From NCBI RefSeq assembly GCF_004197395.1, contig NZ_SELS01000036.1, positions 1 to 64,000 of the forward strand: 64,000 nucleotides of DNA, read 5' to 3'. Of this stretch, positions 1 to 9,980 are shown in pieces; position 1 is the first letter of the stretch, and every line of letters begins with the position of its first letter. The translations under genes were made by a program, and so were the position numbers. This stretch comes from Paraburkholderia sp. UYCP14C. GTDB taxonomy: Bacteria > Pseudomonadota > Gammaproteobacteria > Burkholderiales > Burkholderiaceae. Under the pieces are notes generated by a model. It worked only from the letters and a program-made list of their open reading frames with translations, had not been told where the DNA came from and made no database searches.

Positions 1-19
1 AGCGTCATGCTCCGCGTGT

Positions 20-75
20 CTCTAGGTGGGGGATTTTAGGTGCCCACAGGTGGGGGAATTTGCCCGCCCATCGGG
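20..75. repeat. Possible end of an IS21-like element
   Basis: Two close copies of a G-rich motif (AGGTGGGGGATTTTAGGTGC, then AGGTGGGGGAATTTG) lie about 26 bases apart. Repeats of this style occur at the ends of IS21-family elements. No istA or istB reading frame is visible at this edge of the window, so this is only a hint. Confidence 0.25.
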
Positions 76-434
76 GCAGGAACTCGTGAGCTTTCCGGAG
101 CAGTTCGATTTTCTCACTGAGCGGGAAGCGTTCAAGTACGGAGAAAATCGGGCGTACACTTTTGTCGATTCGATGTTGTCGACGCCTTCTGAAAGGCGCA
201 GGCTGCACGACGCGCTCGCGCAGCCCGGTACGCGCCAGGACGTTTAATGGTTCGCGCTAGCGCGAGCGCTCTTGCTGAGGCGGGAGCGCAGTCGCGTGGG
301 ATGACATTCAACTCCCCAGGCCGCGCTGCCAACGACCACGATCGACGTGCGGTGGCAGCGCAGGAGCTTCGAAATCTCCATGGAGGACGGCATGGCCGAC
401 ACGGCCAATCGGCCATCGCCACGCTTTCGCCCGC

Positions 435-722
435 TTACTGCGCACTTGAGGCAGCCGTATCCGACGCGCCTTTAGCATGCGATCCTTTCTGTGGGAGCCG
501 GGTGGGCGATTTCGCCGTCGAACCTTTCGACATGGAGGTGGAACCATTGGTCGCACCTGTATTCGGCGCACTGGATCCCGCACCACCTTGGCCCGCTCCG
601 TTTGCTCCTCCAGCCACTCCAGCTCCAGCGCTCGTGCCACCGCCACCGCCCTGCCCATACGCCGCGCCGAGCGACGCCAGCGCTAATGCGATACCAACGG
701 TTACCGTTTTCATTGCTTTCAT
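435..722 (-). CDS. Small Gly/Ser/Ala-rich secreted protein
   Basis: This encodes about 95 residues. The start at 722 is chosen because AAGGGAGG lies five bases upstream and the product then begins with a classical signal peptide (MKAMKTVTVGIALALASLGA, cleavage probably after AAYGQ). The mature part is low complexity, rich in Gly, Ser, Ala and Thr, with no cysteines or recognisable domain. It is probably exported to the periplasm or beyond. Similar short, glycine-rich exported proteins of unknown role are common in Burkholderiaceae; no function is assigned. Confidence 0.6.
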   Translation of the reverse strand: MKAMKTVTVGIALALASLGAAYGQGGGGGTSAGAGVAGGANGAGQGGAGSSAPNTGATNGSTSMSKGSTAKSPTRLPQKGSHAKGASDTAASSAQ

Positions 723-1087
723 GATTACCTCCCTTGAATAACCGCAAACCCGCCGCAACGCCGGTGGATGAATCCGAGCGATATGCGTCGGGTGTCAACT
801 CTCGCGCGGCGGCATTTCCCGAAGCGCAACGAATATGCCAGACCCTCGTCACAGCCGCATCTCGCCTGCTGCCGGCCCACAACCTTCCATCGACGCCCAA
901 TTCCGGCCGTCAGGATGGCGCCCCTGCCCCGAGGAAAGGCTAGTCAGGAACCTGTGCACAGTACGGCTACCAAAGGCCTCATGATCTACCGACGGGAAGC
1001 TCGATACGCCGCGCGAACGAATTCGCGCATGTGGGTACTTTGAGCGGCACGAAGCTGCCAAGAATTTCCCGACCTAGATAAGTTTTC
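723..1087. other. Intergenic, nothing recognised
   Basis: The overlapping reading frames on both strands have no start context or protein-like composition. The stretch separates the secreted-protein gene from the broken receiver gene. Confidence 0.4.
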
Positions 1088-1478
1088 ATGGCGAGCGTGC
1101 TGCTGGTAGACGATGATGTGGACACGTTTGCCGCGTGGGCCGCCATCTGTGTCGCCGACGGATTTGAAGTAAGACGCGCGACCGATGGGCAATCCGCACT
1201 GAGAATGTTTATCGACTTTCCCGTCGATGTGGTTGTCGCCGATTGGCGGATGCCGGTTATCTCCGGGAGCGAGCTCTGTCACCGTTTGCGCACTCTCCCC
1301 GAATCTAGCAGACGTTGCTTTTATCCTGATTTCCGGCGAGCCCAGCCCACCTGCCTTCGTCAGCTACGACGGGTTCCTCCACAAGCCCGTAGATGGGCTA
1401 CTTCTATTGAATACGATCCGACGTCTGCTAGCTGAGCCCATAACCCACCGACGACGACCGCGGGACGGGATAGCGTAG
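1088..1478 (+). pseudogene. Stand-alone response-regulator receiver, frameshifted
   Basis: The first 70 or so codons give a typical CheY-like receiver start: MASVLLVDDDVDTF with the acidic pair, then VVVADWRMPVISG around the phosphoacceptor aspartate. Near 1300 (CTCCCCGAATCTAGC) the reading moves by one base. The other frame continues the fold with LADVAFILISGEPSPP and the conserved lysine in FLHKPVDG, ending at 1478. Removing one A of CGAATC restores one frame of about 125 residues. There is no output domain. It resembles the intact orphan receiver on the opposite strand at 21390-21827. It is either a recent pseudogene or a sequencing indel. Confidence 0.65.
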
Positions 1479-2115
1479 CCAACGAACCTTCTACTTCTGA
1501 ACGTTGTGGGGCCGGCGCCTATGCAGCAATACCGGGCCCTTCATCCCGCCGATTCAACGGACGGCTCCGCTTGCTCCCTCGCTCGCCGCTTCATGAGCTC
1601 GGCGGCTCGCGCCACCACCAATGACCCAAGACATTCAGCGGTCGAATCCGGAACATGGCAAGTTACAGCGCTTGTGCCGATCAACTGACTCCAAGCTTTC
1701 ATTGCGCCGGCCTCCGCAGCACTACTTCTGCATTCGAATCGTCGTGACATCCCGTTCCCTCTCGCTCGTGACTCGCACATCCTAGTCGCCGCCCGCAGTT
1801 CATCACGAAGGGAACGCCTCCATACCGACACCTCATGGACGCCCCGTATCCGATTTCAATGATGCTCCATTGGTTATGAAGCCGGCTTCGATGTGGCGTA
1901 ACGGCAAGGCGCCGCAGTTTTTTCAAGACGCCAGCCGTCTAACGCGCGGTGCTATTAGCACAAAACATCTTGCGAGCCATGCCGCGCAATACCTGAATCA
2001 GAACGGCTCCACGAATCACGATGGGACATCCTCGGTGGCAGGGTTGCCGTCGACAGCACGGCATGCGTTTTGCATTAAGAACACTTAAGCGCAGGCGCAG
2101 CGAGGGAGCCAGTCG
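1479..2115. other. Intergenic, nothing recognised
   Basis: Short overlapping reading frames on both strands lack ribosome sites and protein-like character. No repeat or RNA structure was noticed. Confidence 0.35.
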
Positions 2116-2462
2116 ATGAAAGTGCGAGTGATTCTTTCCGGGCAGTCGCTGATCGTCGAGCCCGACCCCGCCCTGGCGCTGGTCAGTGAGCCGATGTATT
2201 GGGAATTCGTTGCTGCGGCGCGCAATCTGCTGATCAGGTGGGAGTTTTGTTTTGAGGACTGCACTCCTTTCGGTTCCGCGCTGAAACGCCCTGTGACTGA
2301 ATTCGCGCCGATTGCGCCTGCTGGTAGCACTGTGGCTTGCCACCGTCGGCCGTCGCCGTTGTGCCGGGCGACTACGAGTACTGTGTCCGCGCCTACGACG
2401 CAACCACCGAAGAGATGCTCGCGGACTGAGATCCGCAGCTGATCATTTTGTCGTAGCGCCTG
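2116..2462 (+). pseudogene. Small conserved-type hypothetical, frameshifted
   Basis: The gene begins with AGGGAGCC nine bases before ATG and reads MKVRVILSGQSLIVEPDPAL, then EFAPIAPAGSTV at about residue 70. Near 2330 the protein-like reading moves to another frame (LPPSAVAVVPGDYEYCVRAY, then DATTEEMLAD), as if one base were lost in GTGGCTTGCC. That frame meets TGA at 2428, yet DPQLIIL follows in phase before the next stop, so even the end may be altered. I do not recognise the family. Confidence 0.45.
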
Positions 2463-2770
2463 AGCGCGCGACCGAAACCATCCGTCCGTGACCATCATGT
2501 CGGCGACGCAACGATCGCAAATGATGCGCCGGGATCGCAGGCCAGAGTAAGGTGATCTGGCATTGAGAAAGTGGTAGCGCGCGTACCTGGTCTTCCTGTG
2601 TGTAGGAGGAGCCTCACTTAGCTTGAAGGGAGATGCTTGCTTCGACCGGCGCGCGCGCAAATTCATCTATGTCCCATGCGCTTGCGTCCTGACGTACGAC
2701 GGATGCCACGGATGGCAAAACACTGCCCGACTCTGCTTTGAATCCGCGGCCCGGCATTCGGCGTCCTTGT

Positions 2771-3028
2771 CTAAGATGAACCATCATCCCCGAACAAAGG
2801 CCCGAGAGACTTCAGAAGTCTCGCAAGCCGTGCTTGCTGCTCCGGAGCCAGCCCCTGTGTTGCTTTTACCTGTTCAACCCGCGCGCGCCAGTAAGTCCGG
2901 CTGAATATGGAGTCCGCGCCATCGGTTGACAGGATCCGTTCAAGGTGGGTTATCGCCGCTTCGGCAGTATGTCGGGTATAAGGACTCGTCTTTTCCGCAG
3001 GCCCTCTTTTTGTTGCTTTTGTTTTCAT
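2771..3028 (-). CDS. Hypothetical 85-residue protein
   Basis: A basic, soluble, helix-prone protein. The start at 3028 is preceded by GAGAAGTGA. The middle contains ITHLERILSTDGADSIFSRT and the end is leucine-rich (LARLLKSLGPL), which suggests a small helical bundle. There are no membrane segments or cysteines. It is followed on the same side by nothing obvious, and the next minus-strand gene upstream is a small membrane protein. The function is unknown; composition and start context support a real gene. Confidence 0.5.
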   Translation of the reverse strand: MKTKATKRGPAEKTSPYTRHTAEAAITHLERILSTDGADSIFSRTYWRARVEQVKATQGLAPEQQARLARLLKSLGPLFGDDGSS

Positions 3029-3063
3029 TCACTTCTCACTTGCGGTAACCCGGCTGAATTCGG

Positions 3064-3324
3064 TCATACCTCAGCTCTCTCGTCGAGCCCGATTTCTGTC
3101 AACCAACTCATGCTGCCGGTCCTTTCCGGTGTTATCTGAGAACTCTCGTCTCGTCTCGTTTCCCACGCGAGGCGGTCCGACCACATTCGCCCATGCGTTT
3201 GATGCCCCCATTCCTGACGGTTCAGATGTCGTAGTATCCTTGCCCGCGACCGTTCACGGCGATAGTGACTAATCATCATGAACATCGCGATGCCAAGCGA
3301 CGAGCCTCCGATGATGAGACCCAT
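3064..3324 (-). CDS. Possible small membrane protein
   Basis: About 86 residues. The start at 3324 is chosen because GAGGG lies eight bases upstream and the product opens with one hydrophobic segment (MGLIIGGSSLGIAMFMMISH) followed by a very basic stretch (YRRERSRARILRHLNRQE). This is the pattern of a one-pass inner-membrane protein with a cytoplasmic tail. The last 40 residues are less protein-like. No family is recognised. Confidence 0.4.
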   Translation of the reverse strand: MGLIIGGSSLGIAMFMMISHYRRERSRARILRHLNRQEWGHQTHGRMWSDRLAWETRRDESSQITPERTGSMSWLTEIGLDERAEV

Positions 3325-3550
3325 GCAAGTTTCCCTCATGACTCATTCCCCTGATGGAAGCACGAGGCTGTGCTTGAGCCGGCTCATCTCACCGGGTTGA
3401 AAATGGTCGGCGCATTTCCGTTTGCCGGCAAACGACGTTAACTCACGGCGTGTGAATACTGCTCACGCTCACAAACGAACGTCGGCGGGACCGCTGCCGG
3501 AGATTGCCAGCGCGATCGTTGAATTTTGGCGGCCTTTTTTCACCGGACGC

Positions 3551-4489
3551 TCAGCCGGAAACGACGCAGGTCAGCCATCCGGCCGACTCTGCCCAGGCTG
3601 CGATGGACAGCTCCGTGTCTCGACCCTCCTTGAGTAACCATTCATAGAAACTTTCGGTCACGGGGTTCATGTGGCTTGCGCACGCAAAGTACTTCCGATA
3701 TCTCGCTGCCCGCGCGCCAAAGGGGACGCATAGCCGGCTCGAAACGATCTCGTCGATGGCGAGGAAAAGCGGCACCAGGGCGATGCCGAGTCCCTCGGCC
3801 GCCGCGTGCAAGGCGTAGTACATCTGTTCGAACTTCAGTTGGGCGATTGGCTTCAGGTCCGGTACGCCGGCCTGGTCAAGCCATTCGTTCCAAGGGTACG
3901 GCTCTGTCACGTAGTGGATGAGCGTGTGGCCCGAGAGGTCACCGGGTTCGCGCAGGCGTCCTCCCTCAAGGAGATCACAGTGGCAAAGCGGCACGATGAC
4001 CTCGGTCATGAATGGCAACGACACACAGCCCTGGATCGGCTCGCACGCACCACGAATCGCAATGTCATAGGTATTTTCATGGAAATTGACTGGTGCTATC
4101 GATGTCGTGAAGCGGATCTCGACATCGGGTCGCTTGCGCTGAAAACTGGAGATGCGCGCAATAAGCCAGCGCATCGTAAAAGTGGGTGGTGCGTTGATGG
4201 TTAACGTGCTGGGCGCCGCCTGATCCGCAAGATGCATCGACGCGACGGCAAGGCAGTCGAGCACCGCGGTCGCCTCGGCGAGATACCGACGGCCTGCTTC
4301 TGTCAGCACCAGCTGCGAGGCAGTGCGAAGGAATAGTGGTACGCCGAGCCATTGCTCCAGCGTCGCGACCTGCCGGCTGACGGCGCCATGGGTCACGTTC
4401 AGCTCCGTGGCGGCCCTGGTAAAGCTCACATGCCTGCCCGCTGCTTCGAAGGCTCTTACAGCGTTGAGGGGTGGAAGTTTTCTCGGCAT
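3551..4489 (-). CDS. LysR-family transcriptional regulator (GcvA-like)
   Basis: This 312-residue protein has full family length. Residues 6-65 form the winged helix-turn-helix (LNAVRAFEAAGRHVSFTRAA, then HGAVSRQVATLEQWLG), typical of the GcvA branch. Residues 92-300 form the periplasmic-binding-protein-like effector domain (TLTINAPPTFTMRWLIARIS). It would act in the cytoplasm as a dimer or tetramer, usually on a divergent neighbour. The nearest gene on the other side is the small DUF1328 membrane gene over 500 bases away, so the target cannot be read from context. The last 25 residues run past the usual domain end. No ligand can be inferred. Confidence 0.88.
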   Translation of the reverse strand: MPRKLPPLNAVRAFEAAGRHVSFTRAATELNVTHGAVSRQVATLEQWLGVPLFLRTASQLVLTEAGRRYLAEATAVLDCLAVASMHLADQAAPSTLTINAPPTFTMRWLIARISSFQRKRPDVEIRFTTSIAPVNFHENTYDIAIRGACEPIQGCVSLPFMTEVIVPLCHCDLLEGGRLREPGDLSGHTLIHYVTEPYPWNEWLDQAGVPDLKPIAQLKFEQMYYALHAAAEGLGIALVPLFLAIDEIVSSRLCVPFGARAARYRKYFACASHMNPVTESFYEWLLKEGRDTELSIAAWAESAGWLTCVVSG

Positions 4490-5025
4490 CTCAGAAATTG
4501 GCCAATTTGGCGTCGCTAGCGAACTTTGTCATGGGCCTGCGGGGTTACCGGTCTTCCGGCTTCGTCATGCCATGCAAAACGAACCCGACATGCCCATAGC
4601 CAGCAGAGCAGAGCGCGCGCAACGAGTATTCCCGCCTCTGCCCTCAATAAGCCTCGACGTCAAAATGCGCTTTGAAACAGGAGCCTTCCCTTGGAAAGCA
4701 CTCGCAAAGACGCCGCAATGGACTTCAAGCCGCCCGACCGGAGCAATGTCCTTTGTCTTTCCTGGGGACTTCGCGCCGCGCGGGCAGCAAACCGCTTCGT
4801 CCCCGACCCGGAGCACCGCCGCACGATCGTGCCACCTGGGACTGCCGGCCAACCCATGACTTTCTTTCCATCGGGCCTATATGTGCTTGTTCGCTTCCAG
4901 CACATGTTGCCATTGCCCGCTTATAGGGTTTCTCCGCTCAAGACATCGAAGCCGCCGGCCCCATTCCCATAAGGAACGGTGCTTGCTGCATGAGGACATC
5001 ACGTGCGATCGTAGGAGGGGCCGTC
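4490..5025. other. Intergenic between LysR gene and DUF1328 gene
   Basis: Only short overlapping frames without ribosome sites were seen. The stretch must hold the promoters of both divergent neighbours, but no clear -35/-10 pair or LysR box (T-N11-A palindrome) could be fixed by eye. Confidence 0.35.
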
Positions 5026-5187
5026 ATGTTGTATTACGCACTTGTCTTTTTCATCATTGCGATCATTGCGGCAGCTTTCGGCTTCGGCGGCATCGCCGCA
5101 GGCGCCGCCAGTATCGCCAAAATCCTTTTCGTCATTTTCATCGTCATTTTCCTTATCACGCTTGTGATGGGGCTCATGCGGCGCTGA
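5026..5187 (+). CDS. DUF1328 (YtjA-type) small membrane protein
   Basis: This 53-residue protein fits the usual family length of 50-60. The internal ATG at 5026 is chosen over the longer frame start at 4990 because TAGGAGGGG sits just before it and the family begins at this point ([20 protein letters not shown]). Two hydrophobic helices, residues 3-24 and 30-50, are joined by [12 protein letters not shown], and the end is LMRR. It lies in the inner membrane. The role is not known; these genes are often stress-induced in proteobacteria. Confidence 0.85.
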   Translation: MLYYALVFFIIAIIAAAFGFGGIAAGAASIAKILFVIFIVIFLITLVMGLMRR

Positions 5188-5944
5188 CAGGATTCGTATT
5201 GGTTGTAAAGCCGGATATGGTCTCGGTCGCGGTGCAACGCCGCTACAAGCGCTTGCGGCCACCACCAATGAGGTTGCGATGGAAGTCTGCGGTGCTTGTC
5301 CCGTCGGGAAACCACTTCAGGTCCGGACCATCTGGCGATCCTTGCAAAGACGATGTTCATCGTCCCCTTCGATTCCCGGATCTTCCCTGCACTGCATCTG
5401 ATCATCGGCATAGTCATGGTCGTTGTCTTTGCTGCTGGCCTCTCGCCGAACGAACGCCATTTTGCGAAAGCCGGGCGCATTAAAGGGGCTGGTCTTTACT
5501 GGCATTCGTCGACGTCGGGTGGATTTTCCTTCATCCCTTGCTTTGCCTCAGTGGATGACCCTGGGGCGCGTGGAATAGCACGATCATCTTCTTATCGTGG
5601 TCGTGAAAGCGTTGCCTGTGGCGATCTGCTTCATGGACTCCGCGCTGGCTCGCCGATGCTGCGCATCGCCGCGGTCACTCAGTTGCTGGCACTCTGCCTG
5701 CTGTTCGGCTTGAGCGGTACCGATTATTCGACGCGAACCATCCAGGTAGCGTCCTGGCAGGAGCCGGCCGGGACGCCAGATGCGGAAGCCGCTGGTCATA
5801 GAGCCGTCCGGCGACCGCCGAGCGGATGCGCTTAATCTCGGAGTCGAGGATAGTGCGGACGACCTCTAGACGTCGCTGCTACAGGTTGCAGACAGGCGCG
5901 CGGCGTGCGGGGGCGATCGCGGCAAACAACATGGAGCGTTGTGA
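5188..5944. other. Intergenic, no supported gene
   Basis: A long plus-strand frame (5296-5835) is open, but its composition changes abruptly, it lacks a ribosome site and matches nothing I know. Hydrophobic runs near 5390-5450 and 5640-5720 could be worn remnants of membrane-protein genes. Nothing firm can be named. Confidence 0.3.
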
Positions 5945-6811
5945 ATGACAAGCCAGCCCGAAACAAACGACGAGCACCCGGCCGGACATGCGTCGCCACA
6001 TCTCGATGACGAGGAGCGCGACCAGGCCTCCGCGCATAGTTCCCCTCGCGCACTCGTCATTCACGAGATCATCCGCGAGGAAGGAGAGACGGCGCTCGCA
6101 CGCGCGCCGCTCGCATTGCTGTGGTCCGCGCTGGCCGCTGGACTGTCGATGGGCTTCTCGTTTTTAACAGAGGCGGTGCTGGAAAGCAAAACGTCGTCCA
6201 GTCACGACGGCACCTCGCTGACCGGCGCCGCGGGCTACTGCGTAGGCTTTATCATCGTCGTGCTCGGGCGCCAGCAACTATTCACCGAAAGCACGTTGAC
6301 CGTGCTGCTACCGGTCCTGACGAGGCGCAGCCTGCGGGTTGCCGCTATCGCGCTACGGCTATGGCTGATCGTGCTCGCCGCGAATCTGGCTGGAACGTGG
6401 ATGTTCGCGGGGATCCTCACGATGCCGACTTCCTTCGCGCAGAATCTCTCGCCGGTTCTCGACCAGTTGTCGCAAGCGCCGTACGGATCGAACTTCGTGT
6501 CTACCGCCTTGAAGGCGGTTCTCGCGGGATGGCTGATCGCACTGATGGTTTGGCTGTTGCCGAGCGCGAGATCCGCTGCCGTGCTCATCGTCGCCGTCCT
6601 CACGTACGTCGTTGCAGTGTGCGATCTGGCGCACGTGATCGCGGGCTCGGTGGAAGCGGCATACGCGGTGCTACGCGGCCATGCCGGCCTGCAGGACTAC
6701 CTGCTGCGTTTTTGCGCGCCCACGTTGCTAGGTAATGTGGTCGGCGGTGTCGCACTCGTCGGGCTTCTGAACCACGCGTCGATCGCACCCGAGATGACAG
6801 GCCACGGCTGA
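5945..6811 (+). CDS. Formate/nitrite transporter family channel (FocA/NirC/YfdC type)
   Basis: This 288-residue inner-membrane protein has a polar N-terminus of about 40 residues rich in Asp, Glu and His, then the family fold of six membrane helices. Recognisable points are GETALARAPLALLWSALAAG near residue 48, LTGAAGYCVGFIIVVLGRQQ near 95, LFTESTLTVLLPVL near 112 and the closing FCAPTLLGNVVGGVALVGLL. Family members form pentamers that pass small monovalent anions. The long acidic N-terminal arm resembles the YfdC branch rather than FocA, so the substrate is open. No operon partner is adjacent. Confidence 0.87.
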   Translation: MTSQPETNDEHPAGHASPHLDDEERDQASAHSSPRALVIHEIIREEGETALARAPLALLWSALAAGLSMGFSFLTEAVLESKTSSSHDGTSLTGAAGYCVGFIIVVLGRQQLFTESTLTVLLPVLTRRSLRVAAIALRLWLIVLAANLAGTWMFAGILTMPTSFAQNLSPVLDQLSQAPYGSNFVSTALKAVLAGWLIALMVWLLPSARSAAVLIVAVLTYVVAVCDLAHVIAGSVEAAYAVLRGHAGLQDYLLRFCAPTLLGNVVGGVALVGLLNHASIAPEMTGHG

Positions 6812-7106
6812 TTTCGGCCACGCGTACCGCCTTGAATCATACGTTCTCGCGGCCGCACGTGGCGGTCTTGGAAGAAATCGCCGTCCTCGCCCATTGCGTG
6901 GCAGGCGCCGCTTGCCGAATAGATTCGCGAAGGCTTTCCGTTGCCGCTGGGGACGTTTGCGCGCGCATCGCGCAGGCAATCGTCCACGCCCCGATATCCC
7001 CGGCCAAATCATCTCATGCCCTTCGAGGAGCGCGTCACGCGGACCTTTGACATCCTGATGGACTCTTGAAGAGATGTGGGCGCCATGATCTCCTCGACGG
7101 GCTAAT

Positions 7107-7868
7107 TTAGCGAGCGGCCTCCTCCAGCTTCGCCATCAGTGTTAGGGCGTTAGGGACCGCTTCACCGCGCGCGGTATTGTCGAAAATACACCAGACCTCG
7201 GAGGCAGAGTGTCGAGCCTCCAAGAGCCGCGCAGCCACCGCTTCGAGGAACGCCTCGTCGTATGCCGAATAATAGATCTCTGGCGAGCCATGCAGACGGA
7301 CGTACAGCGTCCCCGGATCACCAACCGGTTCGACGCCGGCGATCGGCGAAGGATGCGCGCGCACGCAGGCGATCCCAGCATTTTTCAGTGTTTGCGCACT
7401 CTCCTCGGTAAACCATGTGACATGGCGCGGTTCGCAGACGATATGCGCTGCCGTGAGGCTACGCATCAGCGTAAAAAAATCTCGTGTCGCGACTTCATCG
7501 AACGCCAGGCTGGGTGGCAGCTGCAGCAACAGGCACCCCAATTTTCCGCCCAATGATATGACCTCCTGCACGAATTCGCTGACGACCGCATCCGCGTCGC
7601 GCAACCTGAGTTCGTGCGTAATCCTCCGTGGAACCTTGACAGAGAACCGGAATGCATCGGGTACGCTTGCAGCCCATCGGGCATAGGTTTCCGGCCGGTG
7701 CGAACGATAGAACGACGAATTGATTTCAACCGAAGAAAAGATTTGCGCATATCGTTCGAGATGGCTACCTTGCGCGGGAAACCGGGCTGTCACCTTCGCT
7801 GACAGTCCCCATCCGGCACATCCGATTCGTATCGGCGATGCAGTGGAAGGACTCTCGCGATGCGTCAC
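7107..7868 (-). CDS. DUF72 family protein
   Basis: The coding part gives a complete DUF72 TIM-barrel-like protein of about 253 residues: IRIGCAGWGL near the start, YAQIFSSVEINSSFYRSHRP, VKVPRRITHELRL, LGCLLLQLPPSL, a glutamate in VCEPRHVTWF and LYVRLHGSPE. The frame is open upstream to 8090, but the extra N-terminus is unlike the family, so the GTG at 7868 is preferred. No good ribosome site supports either start. The family (YecE-like) has no settled function. It is convergent with nothing and next to the esterase gene on the same strand. Confidence 0.8.
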   Translation of the reverse strand: MTHRESPSTASPIRIGCAGWGLSAKVTARFPAQGSHLERYAQIFSSVEINSSFYRSHRPETYARWAASVPDAFRFSVKVPRRITHELRLRDADAVVSEFVQEVISLGGKLGCLLLQLPPSLAFDEVATRDFFTLMRSLTAAHIVCEPRHVTWFTEESAQTLKNAGIACVRAHPSPIAGVEPVGDPGTLYVRLHGSPEIYYSAYDEAFLEAVAARLLEARHSASEVWCIFDNTARGEAVPNALTLMAKLEEAAR

Positions 7869-8125
7869 ATGGAGCGTGGGGTTTCTATTCAGCAAAGTCG
7901 GAGCCAATGTTGGGTTCGTCAATCCGCAGCGTTGCCGACAGATTCTACTGATCGCGGTGAACCTGCCGTTCTCGCGCTGCCCATGCGGTGGGGGCCACAC
8001 CCGGGCATGCTCGCGGCGAGTTTTTGATCGGTCTGCACGTTTAACGGTTTCAGAGGCGGGTTTGCTCAGCAATCGGCGTGGCGAAAACAACAGCCCGGGT
8101 CTATTTCGCGGCCCGCTTCATCGGG

Positions 8126-9229
8126 TCATCGCCGCTGATGATGCGCAAGAAAAAATCTCAGGATTTCCGCACTTGCATCAGGACCGACGGGGTCGGTGTA
8201 GCTGCCTCTCGCATTGCCGCCTGCCCACGCGTGCGGCCCTCCGTGAATAGTCCACAGTTCTGCATCGATACCGTCCGCTGAAACCAGCTGGGATACGGTG
8301 CAGGCACGTCGACCTGTATCGTTCCGACGCTGTTCGCGGTCGCCATGCGGTCGTGCGGCGAAACCATGAACAAGCTGCGTGGCATTCCGTATGTGAACAG
8401 TGGCGTCCGCATCTCCGTGGAAGACGATGACTGGCCGTTTCGGCAATGAAGTGACAGCGTCCATGGCATGCCGCGCCTGTCTGGAACGCCTGCCGCCCTT
8501 CATCGCCGCCAGCGCGGATGGAAGATCGTGTGCGCATCGAGCCGGAAGACCGGAATGCACCCCCGCCGCCGCGAACAGTTCGGGATACGTGTCAATCATG
8601 ATCGCCGCCATTGCACCACCCGCGGACAGACCTGCGACGTACACGCGCTCAGGATCGACGTTGTGGGCTGCGATAATTTCCCGTGTTATGCCTGCGATCA
8701 ATGACGGTTCACCGCGTTCGCAACGCTGATCATCGGGTTTGAACCAGTTCCAGCACTTCGACGGATTCGCCTGCTGCGGTTGCTCGGGATAGGCGACAAG
8801 AAATCGGTGCCGCTCAGCCAGCGCATTCATCTGCGTGCCTGCGGCGAAATCGTCGGCGTTCTGTGTGCAGCCGTGCAGCATCACGATCAATGGCAGCGGC
8901 TCGCTGTGGTTGCCCGCCGGCACATATAGTCGATATTGCCGGCGTCCCGCCGCATTCGAATACGCATGCGAGCTGAAATATGCCCGGTCCTCGACGTCAA
9001 TGTGGGCTTCTCGCGCGTTGAGCGTTTCGGCGCCTTTTTTCGTCGGCGCCTCGTACACAACGGTGTCGGCTTCCGGGGTTACGCCGCCAGACGCCGCCCT
9101 GTTCGCGACGCCATCAGTTTCCCGCCGTAGGATACGCTGTATGGCCTGAGTAGCTTCAGTGGGTCCGCGGGTGCGCAGCAAAGTCATCGCTTCGCGCATT
9201 GAGTTCAGAAGGCTTTCTTCGAGTTTCAT
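8126..9229 (-). CDS. PHB-depolymerase/feruloyl-esterase family (LpqC-type) alpha/beta hydrolase
   Basis: This 367-residue protein carries the esterase fold from about residue 95: RRQYRLYVP, the oxyanion motif VMLHGCTQNADDFA, the nucleophile serine in VAGLSAGGAMAA, a likely catalytic Asp in VFHGDADATV and His in HGGPHAWAG. The first 90 residues are a variable helical leader common in Burkholderia homologues. No export signal is seen, so it probably acts inside the cell on ester polymers such as polyhydroxyalkanoate oligomers, or on other esters. It lies 41 bases after a ribbon-helix-helix regulator gene on the same strand, with which it probably forms an operon. Confidence 0.88.
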   Translation of the reverse strand: MKLEESLLNSMREAMTLLRTRGPTEATQAIQRILRRETDGVANRAASGGVTPEADTVVYEAPTKKGAETLNAREAHIDVEDRAYFSSHAYSNAAGRRQYRLYVPAGNHSEPLPLIVMLHGCTQNADDFAAGTQMNALAERHRFLVAYPEQPQQANPSKCWNWFKPDDQRCERGEPSLIAGITREIIAAHNVDPERVYVAGLSAGGAMAAIMIDTYPELFAAAGVHSGLPARCAHDLPSALAAMKGGRRSRQARHAMDAVTSLPKRPVIVFHGDADATVHIRNATQLVHGFAARPHGDREQRRNDTGRRACTVSQLVSADGIDAELWTIHGGPHAWAGGNARGSYTDPVGPDASAEILRFFLAHHQRR

Positions 9230-9270
9230 TCTGTTGGTCCGTTAAGGATTGAATATCTGTCGTTGCGCTG

Positions 9271-9693
9271 CTAGCGGATTCTGTCTGCGAGCGCCGTCTT
9301 GACTGCAGTCGACGCGTGAAAGGCCCCCAACACCACGACGCTTTCGATGGTCATGAGTGCGAGTTCCGGGGTGACGTCGCCAGCGATGCTGGCGAGTCCA
9401 AGCACCTGGATGTTGAGCCTCTGATGGGCGGCACGAACTGCCTCAAGATCCTGCCGGGAAAAATGCTGCAGGCCGAGCACGAGCGCACGGCGTGTCACCG
9501 TTTCCTGAACGACCTGTGCATGCAGCGCCAACTGATTGCGAATGGCGGTACGGATCAAATCTGTCCGGTTCGAATAAAAACCTTCTTCCACCAATAGATC
9601 GATTTGTCCGAGGTCGATAGGCCCGAGGTTGACGGTAATTTTTTCCGTCTCACCCTTGGGCCGACTTGTGCTGCGGAATCCAATTTTTTCCAT
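9271..9693 (-). CDS. CopG-type ribbon-helix-helix regulator
   Basis: About 140 residues. The start at 9693 (MEKIGFRSTSRPKGETEKI) is chosen because the longer frame adds a leader unlike the family. Residues 16-60 contain the ribbon-helix-helix DNA-binding unit: KITVNLGPIDLGQIDLLVEE then FYSNRTDLIRTAIRNQL. The C-terminal half has the repeated hydrophobic pattern VLGLASIAGDVTPELA that may serve ligand binding or oligomerisation. In Burkholderiaceae this regulator often precedes the esterase that follows here, which suggests it controls its own operon. Confidence 0.8.
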   Translation of the reverse strand: MEKIGFRSTSRPKGETEKITVNLGPIDLGQIDLLVEEGFYSNRTDLIRTAIRNQLALHAQVVQETVTRRALVLGLQHFSRQDLEAVRAAHQRLNIQVLGLASIAGDVTPELALMTIESVVVLGAFHASTAVKTALADRIR

Positions 9694-9980
9694 TTTTCCA
9701 TCCACCCAACATCCATATGGATGGTTATAGGCTTCTTTTCGCTGCATCGCAACATAAATTTAGTTCCGGCGACGTGCCCACAAAGCCTGGTTAGCGAAGC
9801 CGTGTCCCGGGCGACAGCGATGTACCTGTCAGGACGATCAGCCGTCGTCGGTTGCAGCATCGGGATTCGCTTCGCGCTATCGCGAGGCCACTACAGACTG
9901 ACGGCCGTTCAACCTAAAGCTCCCTCGTCGGTGTCGTGTCGTAGGCTTCTGACATGCCATAGCCGGCATCGCAACTTGCG

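Noticed and set aside
5296-5835. A 179-codon plus-strand frame
   Set aside because: No ribosome site, composition changes midway, and no recognisable domain; possibly worn DNA but not supportable.
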